A model generated the notes under the pieces. The model made no database searches, was not told the origin of the DNA, and worked only from the letters and a program-made list of their open reading frames with translations. This document shows positions 1 to 10,400 of a stretch of 64,000 bases of DNA, one piece after another (within the stretch, counting starts at the first letter, position 1; the number at the start of each line of letters is the position of its first letter). The stretch lies in the NCBI GenBank assembly GCA_963402885.1, contig OY727100.1:17763395-17827394 (forward strand), in the 5' to 3' direction. The position numbers and the translations under genes are program-made. The DNA comes from Antedon bifida. Taxonomy: Eukaryota; Echinodermata; Crinoidea; Comatulida; Antedonidae.

Positions 1-51
1 ATGAATACAAGAAATTAAAATACTTTATAATATGTTCTGTTTTCTCCACAG

Positions 52-2219
52 ACTGGTGAACTCATTTATTGTTTCCTATATAAACCTACATGTAGATTAT
101 TGCAGTCTGTTCTAGATGAGGAAGATTCTTCTGTATTATGTAAGTACACAACATTATGCAAAGAAAGTAATAATAAGTGGGTCAAATGGCCAAGCGGTTA
201 AGGCAGGGGCGCTGTTTACCGTACCTAAAAAGCCAATAATATCGGCAATTTTTAATGTATTTTGAACTGTATATTGATTTTTAATTTTATGTAGTTAAGT
301 TCTTCTGGGGCCCCAGACATTTCATGTTATGGTGACTCTGTTGCTTTTGGGGTACCAGGACATGATGTCGAATAAATAAATGAAATGGGTTCGAGGCGAA
401 CTCACTCCTAGTTCTGGTGGTGGAACAAATTTTTCGGACTATAAACAGTAGGGCCAGTTACATTTTGTGCCCATTTCATCATTCGAGTAGGGGGTTACTT
501 CAGTAAACTAGTTCAGAAAATAGCCCCTTGTGTCAGGCTGATTAAATTATTATGATTATGATTATTTTTAATAAATAATATAATAATATATTTTATTAAT
601 AATAATGCATATTTACTTTAAAAACATTAAACCAGGTCATTCCTTGTTTTAACTGTACGTGTGTAAGTTAGCTCGCGATGAATGTCCTCTCGAGGTAAAT
701 TCTGTGATACACATGCGTAGACACATGAAGACTGTATAATTGTTCCTCCTAACCTATTTTTCCATGATACACCATTGGCCTAATAATTCTACAATTAGAA
801 GACAATCCTTCCAGTCTGATAATGATTCATTTTTTCTAACAAAAGGTTTTTTTCTCATTTTTTAGCTGATGTGCCTTATCAATTCTATATTGGAGTGCAG
901 CGTCCCACCAGCAATTATGTAAAATTAGTACATAATCTTTTAGCATACTTTATAGCACTTGACATCAAAAACACTGATAAAGAAGATAAAGATACATGTA
1001 AAAATGATGACGAAAATGAGGTATGCATAAAAATACTTTTTTATTTATGAATAATGCATGGTCAGATGTACATCACAATGCTATTAGGGAGCTTTTGATT
1101 TGCAACGACTTAGAAACATGTCAATCAATGCGTGGGAAGCAATGAAGTTTTTTTCAATCACACATGTTTTATGCAGAATCTGTTGTATGAATCTTGTATT
1201 CTTTTAAACACTACACCCAAATTTTCAACCAACCACCAGACTAGATCAGATTCCGGGCTTAGTGTATAGGTTGGTAAAAAACATAGCATTAGGTTGGTAA
1301 AAGACTCTAAAATTTTGTGACCCTGCCTCAACCCTACATCGTGAGTGTGTCACAATGAAAAAATAATACCTGCCAACCCACAATGACCTATATTTTTATT
1401 CTTTTTATAGCTGTATAGATATTCATATATGCAAGGTCCAAACTTGAATGGTATATGTGTACAAAGCGCCACTGGCTTTACAACTGCTGTATCACCTGCA
1501 TTTGTGGAGGATGTCGAAGGGTTTCCTCAGTGGACTTCTGAGAAATACTCAACATGGACTGAGAGTGTATGGAACGCGTATACTGCTAGATTATTCTTAA
1601 AACCAAGCCGGGAGCAGGAGGTAAGAAATTTGATTCAGATCATAAATTTTTGTATAAAAGTAGGTCAAAGAATTGCAAAAAATACTTGAAATGTATGTAA
1701 TACAAAAAAATATGAAGAAAATATACACTAGTAGGGTACACCATGTGTTTCCAAAAAATGAAATACAGTTGACACAGTTGCAACATTTCTGTTGTTATAC
1801 AGTACTATATTACTGTAGAAGATGGATAATATTCTCAACTTTACTTCATTTCCGTTGAAAACATGTGATGTACAAACCATACTTTCCTAAATATAAAATA
1901 CCTGATGTATTGGTACTAGGAATTTTAATGAACAAATAGAGTAAAGCTCTTTCTGCACTATCAAATTGTGATATACCCATATATGGATATGATGGACATG
2001 ATATTACTACCATATTTGGGCACATCACGCTTTTTTTTTCAAACTACTTTGATAGTGTAGATAAAGCTTAAATTTAATATGTATAGTTTTTAAATTTAAT
2101 ATTTTTTGTTTTTCTTTCAGTCGCTAATATTTTCAATTGGAATGGTCGTCATACTAATATCGTTTCCACTTATCTACTTCCTGAATGCCAAGGGATCAAC
2201 CATCTTTAACAGGGAGTAA
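52..2219 (+). CDS. NCSTN: Nicastrin, C-terminal part (last four exons)
   Basis: Nicastrin is the large type I membrane glycoprotein of gamma-secretase; its ectodomain gates substrates and its single C-terminal helix anchors it in the complex. Exons read here are 52-139, 866-1020, 1411-1620 and 2121-2219 (TAA at 2217-2219). Phases agree at every junction and the joined piece codes for 183 residues. Recognition rests on the membrane-proximal block: STWTESVWNAYTARLF followed by LKPSREQE, then one hydrophobic helix (SLIFSIGMVVILISFPLIYF) and the short tail FLNAKGSTIFNRE. This matches the order in vertebrate nicastrin (STW..ESRW..ARIFL, helix, short cytosolic tail with NAK). Introns have GT-AG ends with good pyrimidine tracts. 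Roughly 500 residues of ectodomain, including the aminopeptidase-like fold, lie upstream of the window. The last intron contains a foldback MITE. The exon-1411 reading was fixed by the open frame and the conserved block. Confidence 0.9.
180..545 (+). mobile_element. tRNA-derived SINE, copy 1 (interrupted)
   Basis: The head carries a class II (Leu/Ser type) tRNA A box, TGGCCAAGCGGTTAAGGC, at about 187-204. A B-box-like GGTTCGAGGC lies near 388. The body (TCCTAGTTCTGGTGGTGGAA, GTAGGGGGTTACTTCAGTAA, AATAGCCCCTTG) is shared with a second copy in opposite orientation at 15480-15748. In this copy about 135 bp separate the two boxes that are close together in the other copy, so another sequence has inserted into it. 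It lies in a nicastrin intron. No database family name is assigned. Confidence 0.7.
250..385 (+). mobile_element. Insertion inside SINE copy 1, LINE-tail-like
   Basis: This segment is absent from the second SINE copy. It contains TGGGGCCCCAGACATTTCATG and ends with a short A/T repeat (GAATAAATAAATGAAAT). A similar arrangement, GTGGGCCCCATAACATC followed by GAAATAAATAAAT, occurs near 55480-55530. This suggests a nested insertion of a short 3' tail from a non-LTR element. No target-site duplication was established. Confidence 0.35.
1943..2069. mobile_element. Foldback MITE-like element, family B, copy 1
   Basis: This is an imperfect inverted repeat that starts AAAGCTCTTTCTGCACTATC and ends GATAGTGTAGATAAAGCTT. 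The centre has the family core: a variant of CCATATATGG facing CCATATTTGGGCACATCAC. Three further copies lie at 2417-2525, 25198-25345 and 38528-38684. It sits in the last intron of the nicastrin gene. It has no coding capacity, consistent with a non-autonomous DNA element. Confidence 0.6.
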
Positions 2220-2416
2220 AGAATGAGTATGAAGAAGTACTTTTGTTTAACCTCGAGTCCTAATCACCAGTATAAAAGAGACAAATAGTAAACTTTGTGA
2301 TGGAATACGCACATAATATGACATGCTTTACAAAAGCTTACGGTATGTTAGGCTTGTATTCAAACACTCTATAATTGGTTTAAATCATCAGAAGTTTGTG
2401 TCTCATATCTCAAACT

Positions 2417-2525
2417 AAAGCTTTGTCAACACTATCAAACTAGTGTAAAGTGCCCAAATTTGGTAGTGATATCATGTCCATCATGTCCATATATGGGCAC
2501 TCACATAAAGTGTAGATAGAGCTTT
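2417..2525. mobile_element. Foldback MITE-like element, family B, copy 2
   Basis: It starts AAAGCTTTGTCAACACTATC and ends GTGTAGATAGAGCTTTA. The internal arms are GTGCCCAAATTTGGTAGTG and CCATATATGGGCACTCAC. The ends and core match the copies at 1943, 25198 and 38528. Confidence 0.6.
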
Positions 2526-3066
2526 AGATATATCCATAATAAAGCCTTTTAAAAGTTGTATATTGCCCAACCATAGCATCAATTGAAAAAATGGTGTATA
2601 ATAAAAATTCTATACTAGGCCAAAAACTAAAACAAATTAGAGGGCACTTTACATGCAATTTAGTTAAGAAATTTAAGGCTCAAATACCTTAAAAAGGCAA
2701 TTCTAGATTTGATCGCATTTATTATCCGAGATAACTATATTTTTCCGGAGTCTAGTACCATTTTAGATCAATCACATTATGTATAAAGCTGTGATAAAAT
2801 GTTGGGATTATTTGGGTCTTTTACAACAGCTTTTATACTGCCTTGATGATTGTGATATAAGTTGTTGGTTTTAAAATCTTCACTATTTTAGGAAAATCAT
2901 TGAATTGAAATCCTAAAAATCCTGTTTTTAGGCAATAGTCTAACATGCATGCAGTAATAGTTGATTGTACCTGCATAATTTAAATCATGTGACCAATATA
3001 AAAAAAATATGTACTTTTTTTTTTTCTATTGAATTTATTGAAGAATTTCCTTCTATGAAAGTATTT

Positions 3067-3570
3067 AATAAATAGATGTAAATATACTTTTGGAAACTTT
3101 AATGGAAATTTAAAGCGTAGAAACATTCAATATTTGTTTGTTGTACATTTCTTTATAATCTAGAGAGTGGGCAGAGTGATAGCTTTATTTATTTCATGTA
3201 TTTGTGATTTTAAGTTTAAATTATGGAAAAGGAATTTGTAAATGCGTATTAGTAATTGAAGACAATTTTAGGTCATTTGATGCTGCAAACTTGAATAGGA
3301 AATTTATATTACTTGGGCTTGTATAGACTGGTCCCCACCTAGTAAATGAACTTGAAGCTTTCTGGGCAAGGTTGAGCTGTAGCACTTTTCCTACGGGCTA
3401 GCTATTATGTTGTCTTAGCACAATGCATGTTTTTTTCATTTTGAGGGAGATGCACTATTTAAAGAAATAAAAAAAATGTTTTTGTTTTTCCATGGAGGAA
3501 TTAAATCGGCCTAATTTAAATCCTCCATGGTTTTCAGTGAATACTATTATTTAATGAATTGTTTAATAAA
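3067..3570 (+). terminator. Candidate nicastrin polyadenylation signals
   Basis: AATAAA hexamers occur at 3067-3072 and 3565-3570, about 0.85 and 1.35 kb after the nicastrin stop. Either could end the transcript; GT-rich DNA follows the second. The choice cannot be made from sequence alone. Confidence 0.35.
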
Positions 3571-3723
3571 GAAAAACTTATTGTTTTAATTGGTTGTATT
3601 GTTTAATTGTGTATACACAAGGACTACTGTAAGTGAACTGAGTCATAAGGTATTTAAAATTTGCAATGTAATGTCAGTTTACTTAGCGGGATGGATAACC
3701 ACCAAAACAATAACCCACATATA

Positions 3724-4274
3724 TTTAAAGATGTATTGTCCCTTGAAACACAAAAAAATGATGTCAAAATATTCTAAATTTAATATTAAATATTAATAAT
3801 ATTAAAGTTATTCACTTTAAGTCGAAAATTCAAGCCAAAAGCAACAAGTTTACGTAATTAACAGGTAAATTAGTTTGATTACATTTCGTCTGGAAAATCG
3901 TCGCGAGCGAAAGTAAACAAAGATTTCAAACCACGAGTACGCATTATGCATATGCTAATTAGGATTGTTTACAACTCGTCACGGTTGAGAAGGTATTTTC
4001 ACACAGATCGTGAGGAAGTTTTATGATTATGCATACAGAGTAGCCAAACAAGCGTGTTTCATTATGGGATATGTTTGATCGAAAACTTTGACTGGAAGTC
4101 AAAGTTATTTTTTTAACAAAAAAACGTCTGTATTTCAGTTAAATGATTTTTTTTTCGACAAATTTTTGGTGATAGTTAATAACTATTATGATACTTCAAA
4201 ATGACCCACCTTTTTTCGAAATCTGTTATTTTTTATTTTTTTGGAATTAGTCAAAGGGACAATACATCTTTAAA
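3724..4274. mobile_element. MITE family A with perfect 19-bp terminal inverted repeats
   Basis: The left end TTTAAAGATGTATTGTCCC is the exact reverse complement of the right end GGGACAATACATCTTTAAA. The element is 551 bp, AT-rich and non-coding. Related shorter copies lie at 4583-4867, 5735-6067 and 11386-11685, with a partial copy at 35948-36090. Confidence 0.75.
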
Positions 4275-4582
4275 TAAATGCCAGTCAACTACGGTATATA
4301 GTTTTAGGACGTCTATGACTGGATCTATTTAGTTGCAGTGAAACTATTATTCCCTACCAGCTAACCAAAGTTGTTTTAAGCCAACTTCTCTTTTAAAACA
4401 ATCTTATTTACAACAACCTGTTTTCCACTTGGTTCCACATGGTTTGAAAATCTTATGCACCATATTCATATATCGTGTACTTATTTCAATGGGGAAAAAT
4501 GTGTAAACAATCTGAGCTTGTGAATGTTGATTCGCATGAATGAATTTGCCTAGTGGAAAACAGGCTTAACTTTTTCAATAGC

Positions 4583-4867
4583 TTAAAGATGTATTGTCCC
4601 CCTGAAAAAATAATTCTTAACAACATTTTTGTTGAAAATGCCATTTTAATGTAACATAATAGTTATCCACTTTGACCAAAAATTGGATCGAAAAAAAATG
4701 TATTTACCTGAAAAAACTTTGGTTGAATTTATAGGTGAAAACATTACTTTTTTTCATTTGTTTTCTATGGAAGTGATTAACTTTATTAAAACTACAAAAT
4801 AACAAATTCAAAGTCTGATTTAATTAATCTTCATTTTTCATGTTTTTGGAGGACAATACATCTTTAA
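4583..4867. mobile_element. MITE family A, 285-bp copy
   Basis: It starts TTAAAGATGTATTGTCCC and ends GGACAATACATCTTTAA. Internal blocks such as TTTGACCAAAAATTGGATCG and AACTTTATTAAAACTACAAA recur in the copies at 5735-6067 and, inverted, at 11386-11685. It lies 308 bp from the 551-bp copy. Confidence 0.75.
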
Positions 4868-5734
4868 CAAATTCACTAGACCTACTTATAGTTCAATATC
4901 TATATATCAGATATTTATTTTCTTTGGAATTTTCATACAAAATATGAACTTGTTTCACATAAAATATTAAAAGCATTCCAGTACAATTAAAAAATAAAAT
5001 ATGATTAATTTATACATGGGTCACATCGCATGTCCAAAGGCTACAGGTTTTGCTATGCACTCATATTGTAGTCAATTCTTCTAATAATGGATTCTCAGAA
5101 AAAAAATCTTTTTTCCAGAGGTCCAAACATGCCAAAGTCTTTAGGAAAACACGTCAAAATTATGTTATCATGTGCAGATCAAACAGGGGAGCACTAATAT
5201 TAATAGTCGTGTCAAAAATATATATAAAAAAGTTCATAATTTCATTTTAGCTGTTAAAAGGGGAGGCGAGGCATGCCCCTAGCGCTACCCCTAATACTAC
5301 CCTTAATACTATAAAATTATTTTAACACAATGGCATTTGGCATTAGGAGAGTTAACATATTTAATACATCTACTGTAATAACTAGTATAGTATACCATTT
5401 TAAGAAAACATTACATATCATTATTTACGAGATTCACAAAAAATCAAATTTGGCTCAGAATAGAACTCCAACCGTGGCCACAATTCTTTCTTTGACTTTC
5501 AAATCAAATGTAGTGTGAATTAATATTAAGAAAACATGTTATATAGAGCTTTGATTTCATTAAAATATACAATTCACAGCTACCAATATAATATGCTAAC
5601 ATGCAACATGGTTTAAAACATTGCTAATACTGTATCATGATTTTTAACCTTTTATACATTTTATGTTTAAAAAAAATGGACATTCTACCATCTATCCAAT
5701 TCAACATCATTTTGACCAACTAATGGGAAAAGGG

Positions 5735-6067
5735 TTTTTATTATATTGACCCCCTGAAAAAAAAATGTTTTTTAAATGTTTTGTTGAATAGACCATTCTA
5801 ATAACATAATAGGTGTTCATTTTGACAAAAAATTGGATCAATGATTGTTTTACCTGAAAATATGTAATTCTTCAAAGCAAACAAATAGTCAAATTGACTG
5901 GAAAGGAGGGGGAGGGGGAGGGAGGAGGTTAAGTTTAACCATTTATTCTGTCTTTTTATAAGTGAAAACATTATTTTTAACTTTATTAAAACTGCAAAAT
6001 GGTCTATTAAAAGTCTTTTTTTATTAATCTTTACCGTTCATGTTTTTGGGGGACAATATATTTTTAA
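5735..6067. mobile_element. MITE family A, degenerate copy
   Basis: The ends are decayed (TTATATTGACCCCCTG at the left, GGGGGACAATATATTTTTAA at the right). The interior keeps GACAAAAAATTGGATCA and CTTTATTAAAACTGCAAAAT. It contains the G-rich tract at 5905-5928, which the other copies lack. Confidence 0.6.
5905..5928 (+). repeat. G-rich tract, possible G-quadruplex
   Basis: There are several runs of three to five G separated by single A residues, in otherwise AT-rich DNA. The pattern fits a quadruplex motif; folding is inferred. Confidence 0.4.
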
Positions 6068-6376
6068 CTATTGGAAATTCTACAAAATTAAGTAGACTAA
6101 TATGAATACATTATATTTTTAATTAACATAAATAATTTTAAGAGATACAAACAAAAATACATCCGAGAAGTCAGTTCACATGATTAAGATAATTATTTTT
6201 GTTTTTTTTTTATTTAAAAAATCCTAAAAATTTACAAGTTAGTATAATATATTTGCACATGATAAAAATGACATAATATCGCCTCATGATATTTTACTTC
6301 TAACTAATCCATTGATCATAATAAGCCATTATGAAATTGTACAAATTAAATTCCATTTGAAATATATTATTTATTG

Positions 6377-6519
6377 ACATATTCACCATTCACACTTAAG
6401 TAAGATATTTCACTGAAATATTAAGTATTTCACTTAAATTGTATTCATTTAGAAGATAGGAGATTTATCCTAATTTTAAGGGTGCTTCCCTTAGCCTAAG
6501 TATAAATGGTGAATATAGC
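6377..6519. mobile_element. Short inverted-repeat element
   Basis: The left end ACATATTCACCATTCACAC mirrors the right end, whose top strand reads AATGGTGAATATAGC. Both arms continue with CTTAAG/CTTAGG-type sequence. About 140 bp, non-coding. Confidence 0.45.
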
Positions 6520-6541
6520 CACAGAGCTGTTATTTATACAT

Positions 6542-6645
6542 TTTTGCTTAAGTCAGTATAGTGTTAAGTGAAAAGCTAAAGCTTTATTATCAAAAAAAAT
6601 TATTTTTATCGCATGGAATGGACTTGAAAACTGACTTAAGCAAAA
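6542..6645. mobile_element. 104-bp element with perfect 16-bp inverted repeats
   Basis: TTTTGCTTAAGTCAGT at 6542-6557 is the exact reverse complement of ACTGACTTAAGCAAAA at 6630-6645. The interior is AT-rich and non-coding. It is likely a very short MITE. Confidence 0.6.
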
Positions 6646-7362
6646 TAATGATTTAAATCAAAGTTACAGTTTTTTTGCTTTTGATAAGTTTGGCCCCAAG
6701 TTTTCATGACATACACCTTGGTTCAACATGTATTGCAAATTATTGCAAGCATTTATAGTCTCAAAAACTAGACTCTAAAAACCTAAAATTCAGTAACTTT
6801 TAAAAGACCAACATCCTATTTAAAAAAAAATATTCAGCAGGCCGAAATTTAGGCAAGTTGAAATTATTGTAACAATTGTGTACAGTAGTAAAAATAATAA
6901 AATATTGTTAGAAAAATAGTTACACTATGCAAAGAAAAGAGATCTTAGTTTCAAACCAAAATACCACTTTTATGTGGTACCCAAAGTTTTCACTTAAGAT
7001 CTATTGTTTAAAAATGTTTGTTTAAAACAAGATGTAAAATATCATTTTAAAGATATCCTTTAAAAATGGAATGATTAAGCGATTACTAATTCTTTCGGAA
7101 TTTCTCTTGACTGCATTTTATATGCAGTAATTTTACACATTCTATACAAACAATTGTAATACAAAAAAAATCAATCAAATTTGATATTGTTTATACGCCC
7201 TTCAATATACTGCATGGTAAATTAAATGATGTTATCAACTTTGTGTTGAATTTATATTATCAGGTTCATCATCTCCAGGCAGGTGGAAATAATCCACATC
7301 TTATGTGGTTATTTGATTTGCAGACTGCTTCAGCCAGACAATGACATTATCCTTCCAAAGGA

Positions 7363-7368
7363 TTTATT
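7363..7368 (-). terminator. Candidate PKNOX polyadenylation signal
   Basis: TTTATT on the plus strand gives AATAAA on the coding strand, about 127 bp after the stop codon. Other candidates exist further downstream, so this is tentative. Confidence 0.3.
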
Positions 7369-7494
7369 CTTCACCAGGGGGCTAAACTATTTCATCATTA
7401 GAGCGCAAATGTAGCACCCACCACTGATGACATCATGAGTATAATATAGACTCATCCTTTGATTGGTCACTTTTACATCGTCAATGGTCATGTG

Positions 7495-10400
7495 TTACTC
7501 GAGGTCATCATGAAGACCCAGGTCATCTGATGACATATCAGAGACACAACTGCTTTGTCTGTTCATTTTTCCATTAGCAACCATGTTATCTATTGAGGGC
7601 GACCTTCTTGGTGACAGTCCTTCTCCCTGCATTGACTCCATAGCTTCTGCTGCTCCTGAACTAATGGCCGCTGACGTTACAACATCACCTGAGGAAAAGA
7701 ACGTAAGAAGTTAATTTCAAAGAGGTTATTATAATTAACTAGAGAGGTAACTCCAATGTAATATTAAATATTTTTTTTCCGGTCTACGATTCAATGGTGA
7801 ATCTCTATGTCAAACAAATATAATAAATCGGTTACCAAGTTTTAAACAAGTTCTTTGAGCGAAAAACAGACTTTGCTAATTTAATTTGGGTTAGAGGTGT
7901 AATTGAGGCAAAAATTACTCACTACTCGTTGTGTTGGTTTGCTGTGCTTCTGAGCCTACTCGCACCTGTCCAAAGTTTGCTAATGACTCGGGCCAGAATC
8001 TTTGACTAGATGGACGACTTTGTGTTTTATTCTTCTTAACTTTAGCTGCTTCTGGGTTACTAGCGTCTAACATTGGTTGTAATATTCTCCGCCTTGCATT
8101 AATAAACCTGAAAACAACAAAATGTAAGACAAGTATTAGTGATATTCCTAAAGGCCTAAACTTGTACTAAACACAAACTACATATGGAAAGCAGAAAATT
8201 AATAAACATAAACTTCTACAAACAGTGAAAAACATAATAAAATAAAACAGTACTCATACGTTACTGCAGTAACAAAAACCTTATTTTTAGGGGAAATTAA
8301 AAGGAAAAAAATCTGCTCTTACCAATTGTTAACTTGAAGTAATGTTAAATTTGTTTGTTGTGCTATTTGCCTTTTTTCATCTTCTGTTGGATAAGGATGC
8401 TGAAACACGAAAAAAACATTTAAAAAAATTAAATTTCAATAAAAACAATGTTCCAACACTCATATTGTCAAAGTACAACACTTGACCTCAATATTCCAAA
8501 TTAAACCAAGAAACTTTGATGCACCAAATATTAATGAACATGGTTCAAAGATAATACAGGCATAAAAAACACAGAATATAAGTGCAGTTCCTTGACTTGT
8601 GTAAATGAACATGGATTGTTAATAAACAAACCTTCAAATTGCTGTGTGGCTTGTGTATTAATGTCTACTCAACACATTAAGTGTGATGTGGCACAATGTT
8701 TGGTTTAAATTCTATAGCTGGCCAGAGGTCATTTACTTTATTTAATGTACATTGTACATTGATTTGTACACAGTCCTTTTGATACATAGGATCATTGTAT
8801 GAGTTGTAACTAGCTATAGATTTTCTATTTACTAGAGTTTTATAAATTGTGAGATATTGAGGTCGCATTTTGGAAAAGTGAAATATAGGAGAATTTATTT
8901 AGAGGGTGCTATACAAATTAAAAAATACTTTAAAAAACTGATTTGTCAATACTTACTACTATGTGTTGGAAAAGCCATGACCTCATGACATTAGTTGCAT
9001 GTTTCGGTAATACTCCTCGTTTATTTTTCTTACGGTTCATAATATCGTCGTACGGATCCGTTAGCCCTAACGCCATTTGATTCGCTTGTGATATTGGTAT
9101 TTGGTTCATTCCTTGTTGGATTCCGGTTGGAGGAATTCCAATTTGCGAGATTGGCGTTGAGCCATGGATGATTGGTACAATTGGTTGGTGTTGGTTCAAG
9201 GCTTGTGGTTGGGTGGCTTGTATTTGTACAGTTCCTGGAAGAGCCTGTGTCACTATTCCTTGTGATGTCATTACTCCCTGTGGAATCACTGGAGTGTAAA
9301 CGACCTGACCTGCATGGTTGAGAAGTGCTTGAACTTGTGGCTGTTGAACCTATAGAAGAAAAAAAACGAGGAATAGTAACCATATGTAATTTGTAAAAAT
9401 ACAACAGCTTGCAATAACTTGGTGTACTCTCTAGTCATGTGATTCCCAAGATGCAAGAATTTGAAGACATTCAACTTAATCTGATGCTATTTCCTTTTTG
9501 GTTGAAAAAATCTATCACCAGCCGTTTCGACTTAATCCCTTTAGATTTTCTAAGAATTCCAACTGACAAATAATATATATATGAAATATGAAAAATAAAT
9601 TTAAAATAAATAAATAAATAAATGACTGAACAGTATAGAGACAACAGTGGCCATGTTCTCTATTCATATTTAGGTGAAATACCACTTAATAGAAATTCTT
9701 AAATACACTTAAGTGAAAGCTAATATACTTAGCACCATATTTACTCCACTCAAGGAGTGATCTTACCTGTTGATGAGATGTCTGTGTTGGTTGTTGTAGT
9801 ATTATAGCACCACTGTTGCTTGGGCCATTGGTAAACAATGGCTGCTGTTGTTGTTGCTGTTGTTGTTGCTGCTGCTGGTGGTGGTGTGGTAAATGATGCT
9901 GTGATGATGGACCCTTCAGAAAAAATAATTAAATATTTTTAAGACAGAACATAAGTTTTTATCCGCAATTTCAATTTACCCTTTAAACCTATTGCTACAT
10001 CATCTCTTAATAAACCCACCAATATGGTTACATAAATTCTGATTTAGATGTTATTGTTCTTATGGAAACTTCTATTAGGCTTTTCTCAATTATACAAATT
10101 AATAGGAATATATAACATAAAATTAACATTATAGGCCTACAGGATATATATAAAAGTTGCAGAGATGTATTAGTAAGAGAATAACAAAATACATACTTGA
10201 TTTTGGCTTCCAGCTGGTGGTGATGACAACATATCTCTATCAGAATCATTTAGAAAATTAGGTGAGTTTTCCGACCTTAGTAGGTTGTCACTGGCCATCT
10301 TGCCTTTTAAACATGTGATGTACCGATGACAGAAATCTTTACACAGTTCGTTAACCTTTTCTAATTCCAATAAGTGAATCCGTAAAACCTGAATTGCTTT

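Larger units (their letters stand above)
2220..7494. other. Intergenic interval between convergent genes
   Basis: This holds the 3' flank of nicastrin (+) and, at its far end, the 3' UTR of the PKNOX gene (-). I see no convincing exon. Most of it is repeat material: foldback elements at 2417-2525, 3724-4274, 4583-4867, 5735-6067, 6377-6519 and 6542-6645, and a G-rich tract at 5905-5928. Short ORFs (for example 3590-3796 and 5050-5250) have low-complexity composition and no domain signal. Confidence 0.7.

Noticed and set aside
9030..9404. 124-codon Ser/Thr-rich frame on the minus strand
   Set aside because: It overlaps the PKNOX exon 8957-9349 in another frame; the PKNOX frame carries the homeodomain and matching splice phases.
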